A stretch of DNA of 64,000 nucleotides from Casuarina equisetifolia (taxonomy: Eukaryota > Streptophyta > Magnoliopsida > Fagales > Casuarinaceae). The translations under genes and the position numbers were made by a program. Positions 49,216-61,210 of the stretch are shown here, one piece after another. The stretch spans positions 10,213,938 to 10,277,937 of the forward strand of contig CM052358.1 in the NCBI GenBank assembly GCA_028551475.1, read 5' to 3'. The stretch's first letter is position 1; every line of letters begins with the position of its first letter. The notes beneath the pieces are model-generated. The model did not search any database. It was not told the DNA's origin and saw only the letters and a list, made by a program, of their open reading frames with translations.

Positions 49216-52200
49216 ATGGCCAGATGGGATGAAATTCTGTCCCTTCCTGTACAGAATCCTCCAACTCTGGAGTTTTCTGCTGCTGACCTTGTGTGGTCAA
49301 AGGTGGAAGGTTGGCGTGACAAGACTAATAGGGTTGTTCTAATTCCTTTTGCTAGAGTAGATGACTTTGTAAGGGGTGAATCAGCAAATAAAGACTGTCC
49401 AACAAGGTTTCATGTTGAGGCAAGGCGGCGACGGCCTCCAGAGATGGCCTACAAGCCTAAAGTTGATGGCATTCTTGAATATATTCTGTAAGTTGAAGTT
49501 TTTCCTTTAGTTTTCTTTGTAACTGGGCCTCCATCATGAGTTTAACTTATCCTGTTGATTTTGTAGGTATTGGTGTTCCTTTGGTCCTGATGACCACCGG
49601 AAGGGTGGCATTGTACGACCCAGTAGGACTACTTATGTCCCAAAGAAGAAAAGTGCTGGTCGGCCAAATATTAAGAGAGGGTGCACCTGCCACTTTATTG
49701 TTAAACGCTTAATTGCTGAACCAACAGTAGCTCTTATCATATATGATGACGATAAGCATGTAGATAAGAATGGGTTGCCATGCCATGGTCCACAGGATAA
49801 AAAGGCTGCTGGAACTCGTGCTATGTTTGCTCCATATATCTCAGAGGACCTTCGTCTGCGTGTCTTATCTTTGTTATATGTTGGGGTTTCTGTGGAGACT
49901 ATAATGCAAAGACACAATGAATCAGTAGAGAGACAGGGTGGCCCATGTAACCGTGATGACCTTTTAACCCACAGGTATGTTCGGAGACAGGAGAGGAGTA
50001 TCAGACGTTCTACATATGAATTGGATGCAGATGATGCCGTCAGCATCAGCATGTGGGTCGAAACCCACCAGGATCATGTATTCTTTTTTGAAGATTTCTC
50101 TGATTCTGAGCCTTTTATGCTGGGTATCCAAACAGAGTGGCAGTTGCAACAAATGATTCGGTTTGGCAACTGCAACCTTCTGGCTTCTGATTCAAGGTTT
50201 GGAACAAACAAACTGAAGGTCTGTTAATTTTTACACTATTAACTTAGAGTTTGTTGAACCCTAAGTCCTTTGGTCAAAAGAAACTAACCTGGCTTTCTCT
50301 AAATTGATCCAGTATCCCATTCACAGTCTTGTTGTATTCAACTCCGATAACAGGGCTATCCCGGTTGCTTGGCTAATAGCACCGAGGTTTTCTGGTTCAC
50401 ATGTGCATAGATGGATGAGGGCTCTTTACAACAGAGTTCGTACAAAAGATCCTTCTTGGAAGTTGGCTGGTTTCATTGTGGATGATCCTCTAGCTGATAT
50501 CTTTACAATCAGGTTGGGTGCCAATGTACCACTCAGATTCTGAGCTAAATGTGCCTAATTATATACTTGAAAGTTACTTTTTTAAGAAAATTATGCCATG
50601 GATCTCATTGGCTTATAGGGGTGGTAGTGGGAGCTGATCACATGACACCTTAATTAGCTTGTTTTAAAGCACATAATTTGGTTTTGTCCTAAATAAAGAA
50701 CGATCTGGATCAAAAAGATTTGAAGTGATATTTACACCATTGACATGCTAGTTTCTAACTTGCTAAATTTAATGTCTAAATGCTTATCGATTCAGATTAT
50801 CTTGTTAATGCTCCATCTCTTATTTTATTTTTTTAAAAGGAACTTGAGTAGTAAACTGAACCAAATTAAATTTCTATTCCTCAGAAGTTTGTATTATTAG
50901 ATGTTTACCATTCTATTTCTTTAAAACTTGTATATCTCTTGATCTTTCAGATCGTAATTTTTAGGAGTTGCTCTTTATGATTCCTGTATATTGCGGCATT
51001 CTCTTTCTAGATTTTTTTTTTTTTTTATATACTTATCAAAAGAAAAAGGTAGCCTTAGTAATGTAGTAGCACTTAATTGCCTATGACAAATGTGTAACCT
51101 AAAAGCCTCTTTTGGTTTTGATAGTCCAGATTATGAATGTGCCTTGTACAGTCTGGATTTATGATGTGAGCTTATTTCAGTGGCATAGGCCTGCTAGCAT
51201 GCCGAGTTGTAATTGGTTTTTCTTTTAACTGATGTGTGCTTGCTTGAATTTCTGAACCTCTATGTCTTATGCATTTTTCTCAGGGATGTCTTTGAGTGTC
51301 CTGTACTAATGTGCTTTTGGCGGGTCCGTCATGCATGGCAAAAAAACTTAGTGAAGAAATGTTCAACTACTGAGATGCAAGTGGAGATATCAAGACGTCT
51401 TGGGCAGGCGGTGGATAGAATCTGCCTGGGACAAGGCACTGTAAGCTTGTTTGAGGATCTGTTGGAAGATTTTGTTGATGAATCAGATTTTATGGACTAC
51501 TTTAAGGCGATATGGTATCCTAGAATAGGTTGGTCTCATCTTTCTAAATAAAGGATTTCTTTCTCCGTCATATGTCAGACACTTAGCATTGTATCTCTTA
51601 TTCTGTCACTTCAGCTTTTACTGCTATTTCTTGGAATGGACTCTTCGCTGCAGAATGATTAATGGGCTCCCAAAAGCATGCTGATCTAAATGTCAATTCC
51701 AAAAGCTGTGATATTTGTTTGTGTCTTTGCACGTATATATGAACTGATGCACTTGTTTTAGGGGATACAGTGAGTCCTATGGTTTGATGAGGTGAATGAG
51801 TCAGCAAGATTTGTTCATATAAAATCAATTTGTTTACAGGAAGAAAATTAGGTACTCTTGCTCCAAATAGCCCGAGTGCCATTAGCTTTTCCATTTATGT
51901 TTCTGTTTTGTTCTTTTCCTGGTAAAACTTTTTTGAACTGGGACACTTCTTCTTACTCAGGGGCATGGACTGCAGCGCTAAGTTCTCTCCCACTTGCCAG
52001 CCAGGAGACATGTGCGGCAATGGAGTTTTACCACAACCAATTGAAGCTCCGGTTGTTAAATGAGAGGAGTCCTGATGTTTATCAACGTGCTGATTGGTTG
52101 GTTGATAAGTTGGGCACAAAAGTGCTTTCTTACTTCTGGCTTGATGAGTTCTCGGGAAAGGGTGATTTTGCACGATATTGGAAAGATGAGTGGATGAGTG

Positions 52201-53505
52201 GTTTAACATCTTGGCGTAAAGCATTAAAGATCCCCGACACCGATGTTGTCATAGAAGGTGGATTTGCAAAAGTTGCTGACCAGATTGATCGAAGAAAATC
52301 ATATATTGTTAGGAATCCTGGTTCTCAATTTGGTATTTGCAATTGCAGTTGGGCAGAAGTGGGCAATTTGTGTGAGCATATGTTAAAAGTTATTAACATA
52401 TGCCGTAAACAAGGATCTACCATGCCATCTGTCAGCCTACGTCAATACCACAAAGCATTAATTGACATGTTGCACTGCCCACCTCATGATTCTTTGATTC
52501 GTGATCATGCTGTTTCTTTAGCAGTTTGTGTTCAGAAGCACTTAAATGCGCTAGTTGTTTCAGATAGCATTCAGAAACATACTGTAGATAACATTGAGCA
52601 AGAAACCGGTGAGGTGGTTTCTGCGAATCAGAATAGAGAATTAATAAATGTGAGTAACTCTATAGATGTGGAGATGTCATCCCACGATGAGAATTCGGGG
52701 GGTGTAAATGATGCTTCTGACAATATTAGAGGTGATGTAGGTGGTGAAATGGTTTATATGGTTGCCAATGGAAATTTAATTTGTGGTGAGAATGCTGGAG
52801 AAGAAATTCGTTGTGCTGAAACGGATGTTGACCCATCATCCATCTGTATTTCCCCGCCTGGATTGTGTTCTGTATATGAGGTTGTAGCTACTGATGTCTT
52901 TTCAGAGGGAAGTGATAGAGTTTTGACTGATATGGGAAGCAAGAATCTACCTTCCAATGAGGCTTTGAATGGCAGGATAGAAGATGATATCTTTAGTAAA
53001 GACTCCCAGGAAAAGATGGATGTGGACTCGCAATCCATTGGTGTTCCAACATCAACAGGGGAGTTGCTGGGGCAATGCACTGTGACCCATCAAAATGGTC
53101 TCCCGGACAATGATGTCAGGTGTACAGTTCCTAGCACTTCTGATTCTGATCCCAAGGCCTTTCCATCTATATCCTTGCCCGTTGAGTCACAGATGGTTGC
53201 TATGGTTGAAACTTCAGGTCTCATCAAGGAGAATGAACAGATAGAATTGCTGCAAAGGTAAGCCTGATTGAGAAGCAACTCCATGGAGATGCTCACGTTG
53301 GAGATGATCATGATGTTGGTTATGATGCATGACTATCAAACTTGTAGCTAGGATGCTCCATGTGATGGCAAATTACGTCGAGCAACAATTGCTTTCTCAA
53401 GTTTCAGGTTATGGAAATGGCCCCTGTGAGAAGCAGCCTTCAATTGTTTCTCCTTTGATTGGACGTAAATTTAAAAGGGTGCTGGAAACGGAGACTCTGA
53501 TATAA
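49216..53505 (+). CDS. SWIM zinc-finger protein with MULE-transposase-like core
   Basis: Six coding exons: 49216-49487, 49567-50218, 50313-50512, 51284-51528, 51961-53257 and 53352-53505, all GT-AG and in phase, giving 939 residues. Residues 1-180 include a zinc-finger-like CTCHFIVKRL...DKHVDKNGLPCHG stretch like the DNA-binding front of MULE and FAR1-type proteins. About 240-380 resembles the MULE transposase core: LLASDSRFGTNKLKYPIHSL for the first aspartate region, GFIVDDPLADIFTI for the second. The SWIM finger is CNCSWAEVGNLCEHMLK. A long acidic, serine-rich tail follows. It matches plant SWIM zinc-finger proteins such as Arabidopsis At1g60560 (from memory) and is probably nuclear. Long conserved frames over six exons argue for a host gene, not a transposon. 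The last exon is my inference; without it the frame stops at 53261. Confidence 0.9.
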
Positions 53506-54669
53506 GAGTTTACTTGCCAGCCATTAGTTTTTAGTTATGCTGGTGAAGGAACTGTTTCAGGGCCCAACAAAGACCAGGCAGATGCTGGTGTTTCGATTAG
53601 CAATGAATGAAAGGGTTGCTCATTTCTGGGAAGTTGTTGACAGTGGCTTCTGATCTTTCACGGAGGAGAAAGGGAACGCCTCTTCCTGCCTGGGTCACAT
53701 GCAGAAAGAAACTGAGCGGCGGGAACAGTGTGGAAAATGCATTTGATGCTTCGACTTTGCACGTCTTAATCATGAGAGTAGGACCTCTTTAGCCAGAAAA
53801 TGACAAACAGCAAGAACGATTGTTATGTACATATTTCCTCAAGCTTCGGATTCCTATTTTTTATAACTAGATTTTCTCCAAGTTTCCTGAACATCCTGTA
53901 CACTAACCTTGGCGTAATCCCAAATGCCCTTTTGTCAGACCTGTAAGCCTGTTACTGCATGTCTGTAGCTGGGATGGTCTGTTTTGCTCGCTTTGATGTG
54001 AAATTTATTTTTTTTTATAGATTATTATTTATAACCCAAAATTAGTTTGGTGACTTAAACTGCCAAGTAGCAAAAGTATATTCAGGTCAGTCAGAAAAAA
54101 ATAGTTAAGGGAATTTAAACTTAGGATATTTATTTAACAAAAAATCTCCATATGATCTGACTATACCCCATGAGCATTTTGATGTGAAAGTTGTTCAATA
54201 TAAGAATAGTAGTTAATAGACTATGCAAAATATGGATGGCCTTTAGGAAAACTGACCAAGTCAATAATTTGACATGGCAACCAATTTTTTTTGTCAAAGT
54301 ATAGTTTTTAATCAATTAGAAAAGTAAACAAAATTAACTCAATCTTGAAAAATTGTTAATTCTTACAAAATGAGAACTATTGGTAAGGGGCGAAGCGGGA
54401 AGGCCGCCTTTCATATTTCAAAAGAGGGCTATTTATGTCATTTCATACGGTTCAAATCTTGGAACCGGAGAAAAAAGTGGGACGTGGGACTGCTTCGTGC
54501 GGGGTAGTGGGAATAACCGTCTTTAACTGTCACTCCAAGCAAAGATAAGGAAAAGACACAACAGCGAGAGGGGAGAGTTCTAGAACCAAAAGCAAAACCC
54601 CAGTGAAGCGGTCTCAGAGAACAAACGACAAGCAAGAAAAGGCTAGTGAAGAAGTGTATGTGTTGAAGA
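53506..54669. other. SWIM gene 3' region and MYB promoter
   Basis: 53506 to about 53950 is probably the 3' untranslated region of the SWIM gene; it contains short frames such as 53607-53792 without domains. 54000-54669 lies upstream of the MYB gene and would contain its promoter. No specific element can be called with confidence. Confidence 0.5.
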
Positions 54670-56178
54670 ATGGAAGGGAAGAGAGATGAGTGTCTAAGGA
54701 AAGGGCCATGGAAGGCAGAGGAGGACGAAGTGTTGTTAAACCATGTGAAGAAGTATGGCCCCCGAGACTGGAGCTCCATTCGATCCAAAGGCCTGTTGCA
54801 GAGGACTGGAAAGTCCTGCCGCCTTCGTTGGGTCAATAAGCTTAGACCCAACTTGAAGAAGTAAGCATTGAAAGTTCTTGTGTTTCTTTATATGCAAGTC
54901 CCTTCGTATCTATGTTTCTCTAAAATTAAGTTTGTTTGTAATCATTTGATTCTGTTCAACTGTTGATGGAGGTTTTTGGCATGGGTTTTTCTTAAATCGT
55001 TCTGCAACCTTCGTTTTCATTTTTGAGCAATACAACGAATTTGGAGTAATGCACGAATTCAATCAACTATCATCCCGGGGATTTGGTCGTGATTCATGAA
55101 AATGTTGATCATTGATTTTTCTCCAATTCTCGTCAACACCTTGTTTAATTGTTGTATGACATAAAATGAACATATTTGAGAAGAGTTCTCTCTAATTTTT
55201 GTTTGGGGTGTGTATGTCTCTCTTTAAGTGGGTGCAAATTTTCACTAGAGGAGGAGAGGATAGTGATAGAGTTGCAGGCGCAGTTTGGAAACAAATGGGC
55301 GAGAATTGCAACGTATTTGCCCGGAAGAACGGATAACGATGTGAAAAACTTCTGGAGTAGCAGGCAGAAAAGGCTGGCAAGGATTCTGCAGACTTCAGGG
55401 GCACCATCCAAATCACAGAAAAACAAGACAGAGGTTCAGTCCTATCATGCTTGTTGCCAAGGGTCTAATAGTTGCCCTGCTTTGGAGGTAAAATTATTTT
55501 ATAAAATTTACTTCTTGAAGTTGGATTTACTTGATTTTAAGATGTTTGAACCAAAATTAGAGTACTGTCTAAACCAATGGCGTCTCTGTCTGTTTTCACC
55601 TTGACACAACTAGAATTACTCTGTTTCAACCTGTCTTGGTGGGATGATTGCGGTCTAATCTTTTGCAGGCTCCAAAGTTCAGTTCTCCATCAGATGGAGG
55701 GTCATCGTTGAGGGCTCAATCATGCTCATCGTCCTGCATTGAGAACTCTGAACAGATCAAAATGATGCCATTACCGGATCTTGTCAACCCCAGGTTGCTT
55801 AATTTCGAAACGAACCTAATTCATCACGACTTTGCCGTGGCTGACAAGAACCCGTTAGTGGAGTACCAAACACAAATCCCTTTTTCCCAGATTCCAATCC
55901 CCCAGCCCGATCTCTCCTTCTCACCAGAAAGCCAGGAACTCCTGGCTCGACTTGAAGACCCCAGTGTCTTTGAGATATTTGGACCGCTGGACGCTTCTGG
56001 ACTTGGAAATGGAGCTCCACTTCCCATTGGGCCTCAATTATTTGAACTGGTAGGAAGTTGCAGAAGTGGTGCAAATGAAAGAATTGACAGTTCCATTACC
56101 CCAGACAGCTTCTTTGATGACTTCCCCACAGATGTGTTCGATCATATTGAGCCACCTCCAAGCCCGTCGGAGCGATGA
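54670..56178 (+). CDS. DUO1: DUO1-like R2R3-MYB transcription factor
   Basis: Three exons: 54670-54860, 55229-55487 and 55669-56178, in phase, 319 residues. Residues 11-63 are R2 (KGPWKAEEDEVLLNHVKKYG, with three regular tryptophans). R3 runs about 64-115 (WARIATYLPGRTDNDVKNFW). The exon 1-2 junction joins AA to T, giving NLKNGCKFS with the extra lysine (about residue 67) that marks DUO1 among plant R2R3 MYBs. The C-terminal SPESQELLARLEDP and FFDDFPTDVFDHIEPPPSPS also match DUO1. In Arabidopsis DUO1 (At3g60460, from memory) drives generative-cell division and sperm-cell genes in pollen. Expression here is therefore expected in the male germline. The exon 1 frame would stop four bases into the intron, so splicing is required. 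Confidence 0.93.
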
Positions 56179-57184
56179 TTTGTCAACGCAGCTGTGTACT
56201 TTGTGTCATGTCGGAGGCTAAAACCTTCCTTTAGTTCAATAGATCGTGTTCGACGAGGTTCTCTGGTGTAGTAATTCCTGTAACTGCTATTGTTTGTACT
56301 AAGGCACAGTGAACTAACATATTAATAATAATTTACATCTCCAATCTAACACTGTTTCCTCCTGAAGTAACCAGCATCATCCTCTTTCCTTAAAAAAAAG
56401 GTTGTGTTCCTGTTCTTTGAATTGCCTGTCCCAGGTCTGCACAATGCAGAGCAAACCATGGCATAGACCAGAGAACTTCGAAATGTATTAGTTATTCAAC
56501 CCACTTGTATTGAATTTTCTGATAATCCGTCTTCTTAGAATCAAAGAGCCATAGGTGATGTGAACCATAGCGTTTGAATAGTCCCAACAATGGGAGCTTC
56601 TTGTTTTCTTGCTGACAAGTCAAAAAGCAACCATCTTACACAAGGAAGACCGTGTCCACTTTGCGTTGGTCGTAAGTTTACAAATCCTCCTTTCTTTTGG
56701 CCAGGAAATAACGTGTTCTTGTATTCTTGTGGCACGAAGGGATCAGGCAGCAATGGAGGAAATCCGTCGTCACTTGCCTAGAAGTTCCAGCCCATTTCGC
56801 TGTACTTCATGAAACATTGCAAGGAAGACACCGATAATGCAGAGAAAAGGGAGATTATGGGCGACGGCGATGTTCTTTCAAAGACAAAGTTAAAAATCAA
56901 ACTCCAATGGGGGGAAAATTCATGATTTTCAACATACATCCCTCTTTATTTAAACAATTATAATAAGGGGTAGATTTATTTCCTCCAACGAAAATGGCTA
57001 TAGTTATAGCATTTTTTTTTTCTCTTTTTGGTTCCTTCATTTTCTTATCTTCTCGCAAATCAAAGCGAAAAGGAAAATCACTTAAACAAACCACATTCTC
57101 TTCTCTGATTGAATTTGCGTCCAGAGAAGTTCCAAGACTAAAATCATTCAAATGGGAAATGCAGGGAGGGCACTCAAAAGGTCG
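56179..57184. other. Intergenic between convergent genes
   Basis: The 3' untranslated regions of the MYB gene (from the left) and the phosphatase-like gene (from the right) must lie here; AATAATAATTTA-type A/T-rich signals occur near 56322. Short overlapping frames on both strands at 56541-56812 show no domain. Confidence 0.5.
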
Positions 57185-58623
57185 TCACGCTGCTCCATTG
57201 GCATCGTTTCCTTCGGCGGCTGGTGGAATATACCCGATGCCATTCTCGTCATGGCCTGTAAGGACCTCAAAACTTTCAGAACTTCCGGCTGGAACAGTGT
57301 CTTTGTGGAAGATGGGCCTTCTTAATTTTGCAAAGGCACAGTAGTCCACTTTATAAACAGTTGCGCCCTTCTTGAACTCAGAAACAGCCACCCCAACTCC
57401 TTCCCCTGCACAAACACATGGCAGACATAACTCACTACTCCCTGGCTGTTTTTCCAGTAATAGAGAATGAAATTCAAGAGTTTGATCAGGAATGGGGCAC
57501 ACCGTGTGTAACAAGGAGCAGGTTCTCTGTGGGGTATTTATCAGCCAGTGCCCTGAAAGTCTTCCTATATCTTTCCCTTGTTTCCTCCACCTTCTCTCCC
57601 CAACGCGGCAACTACGATTCCTCAAACAAACAGCGATACATCAGACAGAAGCCCCCATGAAAAATGAACAAACAAAAAGCATATTCCACACACCCACCTC
57701 TTTGTACACACGTTCCGCGGTGCTGTCCACTGTCCCAGCCGGTAGCATCGCTTCAAGCTCCGAGAGATTGAAGCCAAAGTCCCCGTCTTGAGGAGCATTA
57801 TAAGGTCTGATGGCTTCAGTGTTTAGCATCTCACATAAACCATACTCGATAGAGGCCTGAAAATGGCAAACCAAACGGGATCAATGATGAACTCGATTAG
57901 TTAACAGAGTAAGCAATTAGCACCAAGATCCCTTCTCTGACGATCATAGTTTTTCAAAAAAAAATTTCAACCTCGTACAGCTCAGAAGTCAATTCTTTTG
58001 ATGTCCCACTCTTTTAATCTACCACAGCTATAACGTAAACATCAATATGCTGGTAATCAGTCACCTCTGTTTACGTATTTCTTCTCTATATGACTCTAAA
58101 TCAACACTTCCTAAGATTAGGTCACCTAGAAATGTATTGTTCAAGCCATTTTCTTTGACCACAAATTTGACATGTCGTTACTGATTTTCCTAACCCAACA
58201 AAAACGCACCAAAACATGCAGATAACACAGTATCATTACGCAAGCCCTAAGAAATCTGCATGGTGACTAATTTGAAAATAGAGTTTTGACCTTCAGTTTG
58301 GAAGGGTCGATGGTCACGCCATCGGAGGTGCGCGCGTTGGAAGCATCCTCGACGGCGCAGAGAGCGGATATAGCTTCGGTGGCAGTTTGTACGCAGCGGA
58401 GAAAAGGGGAGACGAGAACTCGGTGGATTGGGAACCCGAGTTCGTTCCGGAGCTCGCGGCCAGTGCGGAAGGCCCGTTCAAGGCCCTGTTCCACAAGCGG
58501 GGGATCCCATGGCCTCTTCGCCTTCTTCACCCAATCTTCCACGAAGTTGTCCATGCGGTCCCCGTGCCGCATTACGACAACGTTTTGGTGAGCCGGCAAG
58601 GTCTTGGGTCCAGAGGAGTCCAT
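57185..58623 (-). CDS. Histidine phosphatase (phosphoglycerate mutase-like) family protein
   Basis: Four exons on the minus strand: 58623-58291, 57856-57698, 57611-57503 and 57405-57185, in phase, 273 residues. The catalytic RHG motif is near the N-terminus (VVVMRHGDRMDNF). The second catalytic histidine is in LLLVTHGEGVGV, formed across the exon 3-4 junction. LVSPFLRCVQTATEAI is the conserved middle block. It is in the broad histidine phosphatase superfamily, in the plant group near Arabidopsis At3g60440/At3g60450 (from memory). Substrate unknown; the sequence is too divergent to call a glycolytic mutase. The frame is open upstream to an ATG at 58707, which would add 28 residues (HKRRVQHLCLSLSLRR) possibly a targeting peptide; the ATG at 58623 is preferred because family similarity starts there. 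It converges on the MYB gene. Confidence 0.92.
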
Positions 58624-58707
58624 CGTTCGCCTCAGAGACAGAGAAAGACAGAGATGCTGGACTCTGCGCTTGTGAAACGCCAGGACGTGCGGACGAAGAT
58701 TATTCAA

Positions 58708-59230
58708 GCGTGAAAATTAAGTAGAGTTCACGGCCAACCGAAGACCGACGACCAACGTGGTCTGCGTGGCAATATTTACTTTATTATTATTTTCGGAATT
58801 ATTTATGGCTCCGTCACTTCTAAGAAATAACGAAATTGTTTGTCTTGTTTTACGACAAGTATTACAAGTATTTAGTTTAATAATAGAAAGTAATATTATT
58901 TAAATCTTTTATACCAAATTCGATACTTAATCACGTGAGCTTGACAGCGTAATTTATAAGAGGTCGAGTCCCCCATTGTTTTTCTTGGAAATTTACGGGT
59001 GTCGTGTTGTCGCAGCTGTCGTGAGGAAGCGATCAATCCAAGTGGATTCGGTTTTCTAGGTCAAATGCCGCCAATTTCTCGCTCTCCAATTATATGAAAT
59101 GATTAGAATTATTGAAAGATATATTCATGGTCCCCCCGACAAGAGTGCCTTGCGCACATCCAAACGTAGTGGGATATGACATTTTAATACTTGACTGCAT
59201 TTTAAGAAATTATGAACATTTTCTAGAAGG

Positions 59231-59234
<4 letters not shown>
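58708..59234. other. Intergenic, promoter side of the phosphatase gene
   Basis: No gene. The stretch directly right of 58707 is expected to contain the phosphatase promoter. A phrase GAGGTCGAGTCCCC near 58960 resembles a tRNA B box, but no A box or tRNA fold accompanies it. Confidence 0.5.

Positions 59235-59273
<39 letters not shown>
59235..59273. repeat. (AT)n microsatellite
   Basis: About 19 uninterrupted AT units, followed by a T-run (59276-59289). It sits at the 3' tail of the SINE and probably expanded from it. Confidence 0.95.
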
Positions 59274-59274
<1 letters not shown>

Positions 59275-59275
<1 letters not shown>

Positions 59276-59397
59276 TTTTTTTTTTTTTTGTCACTCACAC
59301 ACACAGGAAGGAAGGAAGGAGAGGAGGGACTCAAACCCCGTGGACTCACCGGTTAAGGGTTGGCTTAGCTAACCACTAAGCTAGGGGTTTCCAAAAT
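59275..59397 (-). mobile_element. tRNA-derived SINE
   Basis: On the minus strand the element has a pol III A box, TAGCTTAGTGG (59383-59373), and a B box, GGTTTGAGTCC (59337-59327), spaced as in a tRNA. These are followed by a CT-rich segment, TGTGTGTGAGTGAC and an A-tail (the T-run at 59276-59289). AATAATATA occurs on both sides (59231-59239 and 59398-59406), consistent with a target-site duplication, though the sequence is low complexity. No tRNA acceptor stem forms, so it is a SINE and not a tRNA gene. Confidence 0.78.
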
Positions 59398-59406
59398 AAT
59401 AATATA

Positions 59407-60199
59407 CACATTGACTAATTTCAAATTAAAAAAGTAACTTCAATTTGCTAACTAAGTTTGGTGCTACTTGAATAAATGAAAGTTTTCAATGATCATATTT
59501 GTCCTTAAACCTAGCTAGAAAATTGTAGTTGATTAAAGTTTATTTTGTAACAAGATCAAGCAAATAGAATAATACTAGAAACTTAATTTTTCAGATTTCT
59601 TCACCATAAATTTAAAGGAATCATTCAGAAAATTTTCATTAATCAAAATGACGAAGTTACATCATGCTCGTGACAATATAATACAACGTTTTTTGTAATA
59701 GAATCTTGAGGACAAAGTTTTCCTACATGCATCAATGACTACTATTTTGAAGTAGTTCCGGTTCCTAAAAAAGGATTGAGTGTGCTAAACTCTACTACCT
59801 TCCATCAGAGCAATTGTTTTCTATATTCCAAATATTGCTACGACCTTTATCCTGTGAGAGGGTGGGAGTAGGTGCCTCCTCGTCCATTTTGGGGAGAAGT
59901 ACCAGTAAGTTGGGTTTCTTATGAGGTTAAACTTTAACAACTTCAACAACTTCTTTTATATAATAGAGAGATTATTTTCTTCTAAAAATTTTGGACTTTT
60001 TATTTCATCTTCAATCTTCACGCCCTATTATTTCAAGAAAAAATCAAATCAGACCCAGCACATATTAGAATATATATTCTTTCCCTAAGTTTTACTAACT
60101 AGTCACCAACCTATTAGTCCAGTGTTCATACTTTATATTTTATTTGGCTGGTGTTGCATGCTTGTGATGGAGAATCAAGCAACGAATTAGGTTTTAGTT
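59407..60199. other. Intergenic, nothing recognised
   Basis: AT-rich sequence with no domain, repeat pair or structural signal seen. Confidence 0.5.
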
Positions 60200-60279
60200 G
60201 GGAACGGTGGCATGCAAAGTCAGATATCATTCATGACATGGGAATGGTGGGATGCAAAGTCAGATATCATTCACACATT
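60200..60279. repeat. Tandem duplication of a 40-bp unit
   Basis: Two copies (60200-60239 and 60240-60279) share GGGAA(C/T)GGTGG, then ATGCAAAGTCAGATATCATT and CA, with only a few differences. Confidence 0.9.
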
Positions 60280-60849
60280 TCTGCGTGTAAAGGTAAAAAT
60301 AATAAAAATTCCGAATTTGTAATTGGACTCGCAATATAAACAATAAGTAAAGAACAAGAGAATATTCATTTTTCCCACCTATGATATCGGTTTTCAGGCC
60401 AGTGGCACATATATATCAATTTCCTATTTAGACTCTCAAAGTGTAAGTGTCGATTTTGCATTAGTTGTGGGATGCATGAAGCGAGTTGCACGTCGATTTG
60501 ATCTCTCACCTTTTTGAAGCACTTTGTTTTGCCCTTAAGCAAGCCATACGACGCAGGCTGCGATGGACATATCGAAAGGTAGTTCTTCGGCCCCGAAGGC
60601 ATCACTTTCTACAGGAAAATGATCATCAATTTGTGAACGAATTTCAATTTCTTTAGTCGTTGTGCATTAGGGACACCTGATTCGATAATCTGCAAAATAA
60701 GTAAGCTTTCTTTGCAAAGCCTGCCCTTTGAGTTGCAAGACCTTTTAAGTACACTTACAATCACTGGTCACCACTTGCAGTTACGGCAGGATGCTGTGTC
60801 ACTATTTCATTTGGTCAATAAACTATTTCTCTTTGTTGCATATTTGAAA

Positions 60850-61210
60850 GTCTAACTAAGCCCTAAAGCGGCTGATTAACATTCATTTGGGATTATTTTG
60901 TGTTATTATAAATGTGTGACATTTGCATCATTACAGGAATACAACAACCTCCATTCTTATCAAAGGGATAACAACACATTTGTTCTCATTGAAGGTATAA
61001 AGATAAATAAAAAATAAATCTATCCTCATGAAAGGGATAATAACACTTTTCTAAGCTACTTTTGCAGGCTGCTTGTTTTACAATAAATACAAACAGTTCT
61101 CCTATTAATTGCTAAGGCTAACCTTCTACTACCCTTTCACCACATCTACTACCCCCACTACTTAACTTTTACTATATCTACAATTTAATAATTTCTGGAC
61201 ATATAACATT
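60850..61210 (+). repeat. Dispersed direct repeat, copy 1
   Basis: Matches 61750-62065 in order: CTAA-rich start, TTAACATTCATTTGG, a TTATTTTA/TTATTATA block, a CATTGAA(A)GG block, a CTTTACA/CTTTAAATAC block, ACATCTACTAC, CTACTTAA and a GGACATATAACATT/ACACACGTAACACT end. The element type is unknown; it could be a pair of diverged LTRs or a short non-autonomous element. Confidence 0.55.

Noticed and set aside
55990-56040. Possible miR159 target site in the DUO1-like gene
   Set aside because: GGAGCTCC near 56010 pairs with the 3' half of miR159, but the part that should pair with the miRNA 5' end does not match, so a site is not supported.
56541-56812. Overlapping frames on both strands, one with a CPLC motif
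   Set aside because: Only 60-70 codons, no family recognised, and located in the shared 3' region of two convergent genes.
59275-59397. tRNA gene on the minus strand
   Set aside because: A and B boxes are present, but there is no acceptor stem or anticodon arm; a SINE explains it better.
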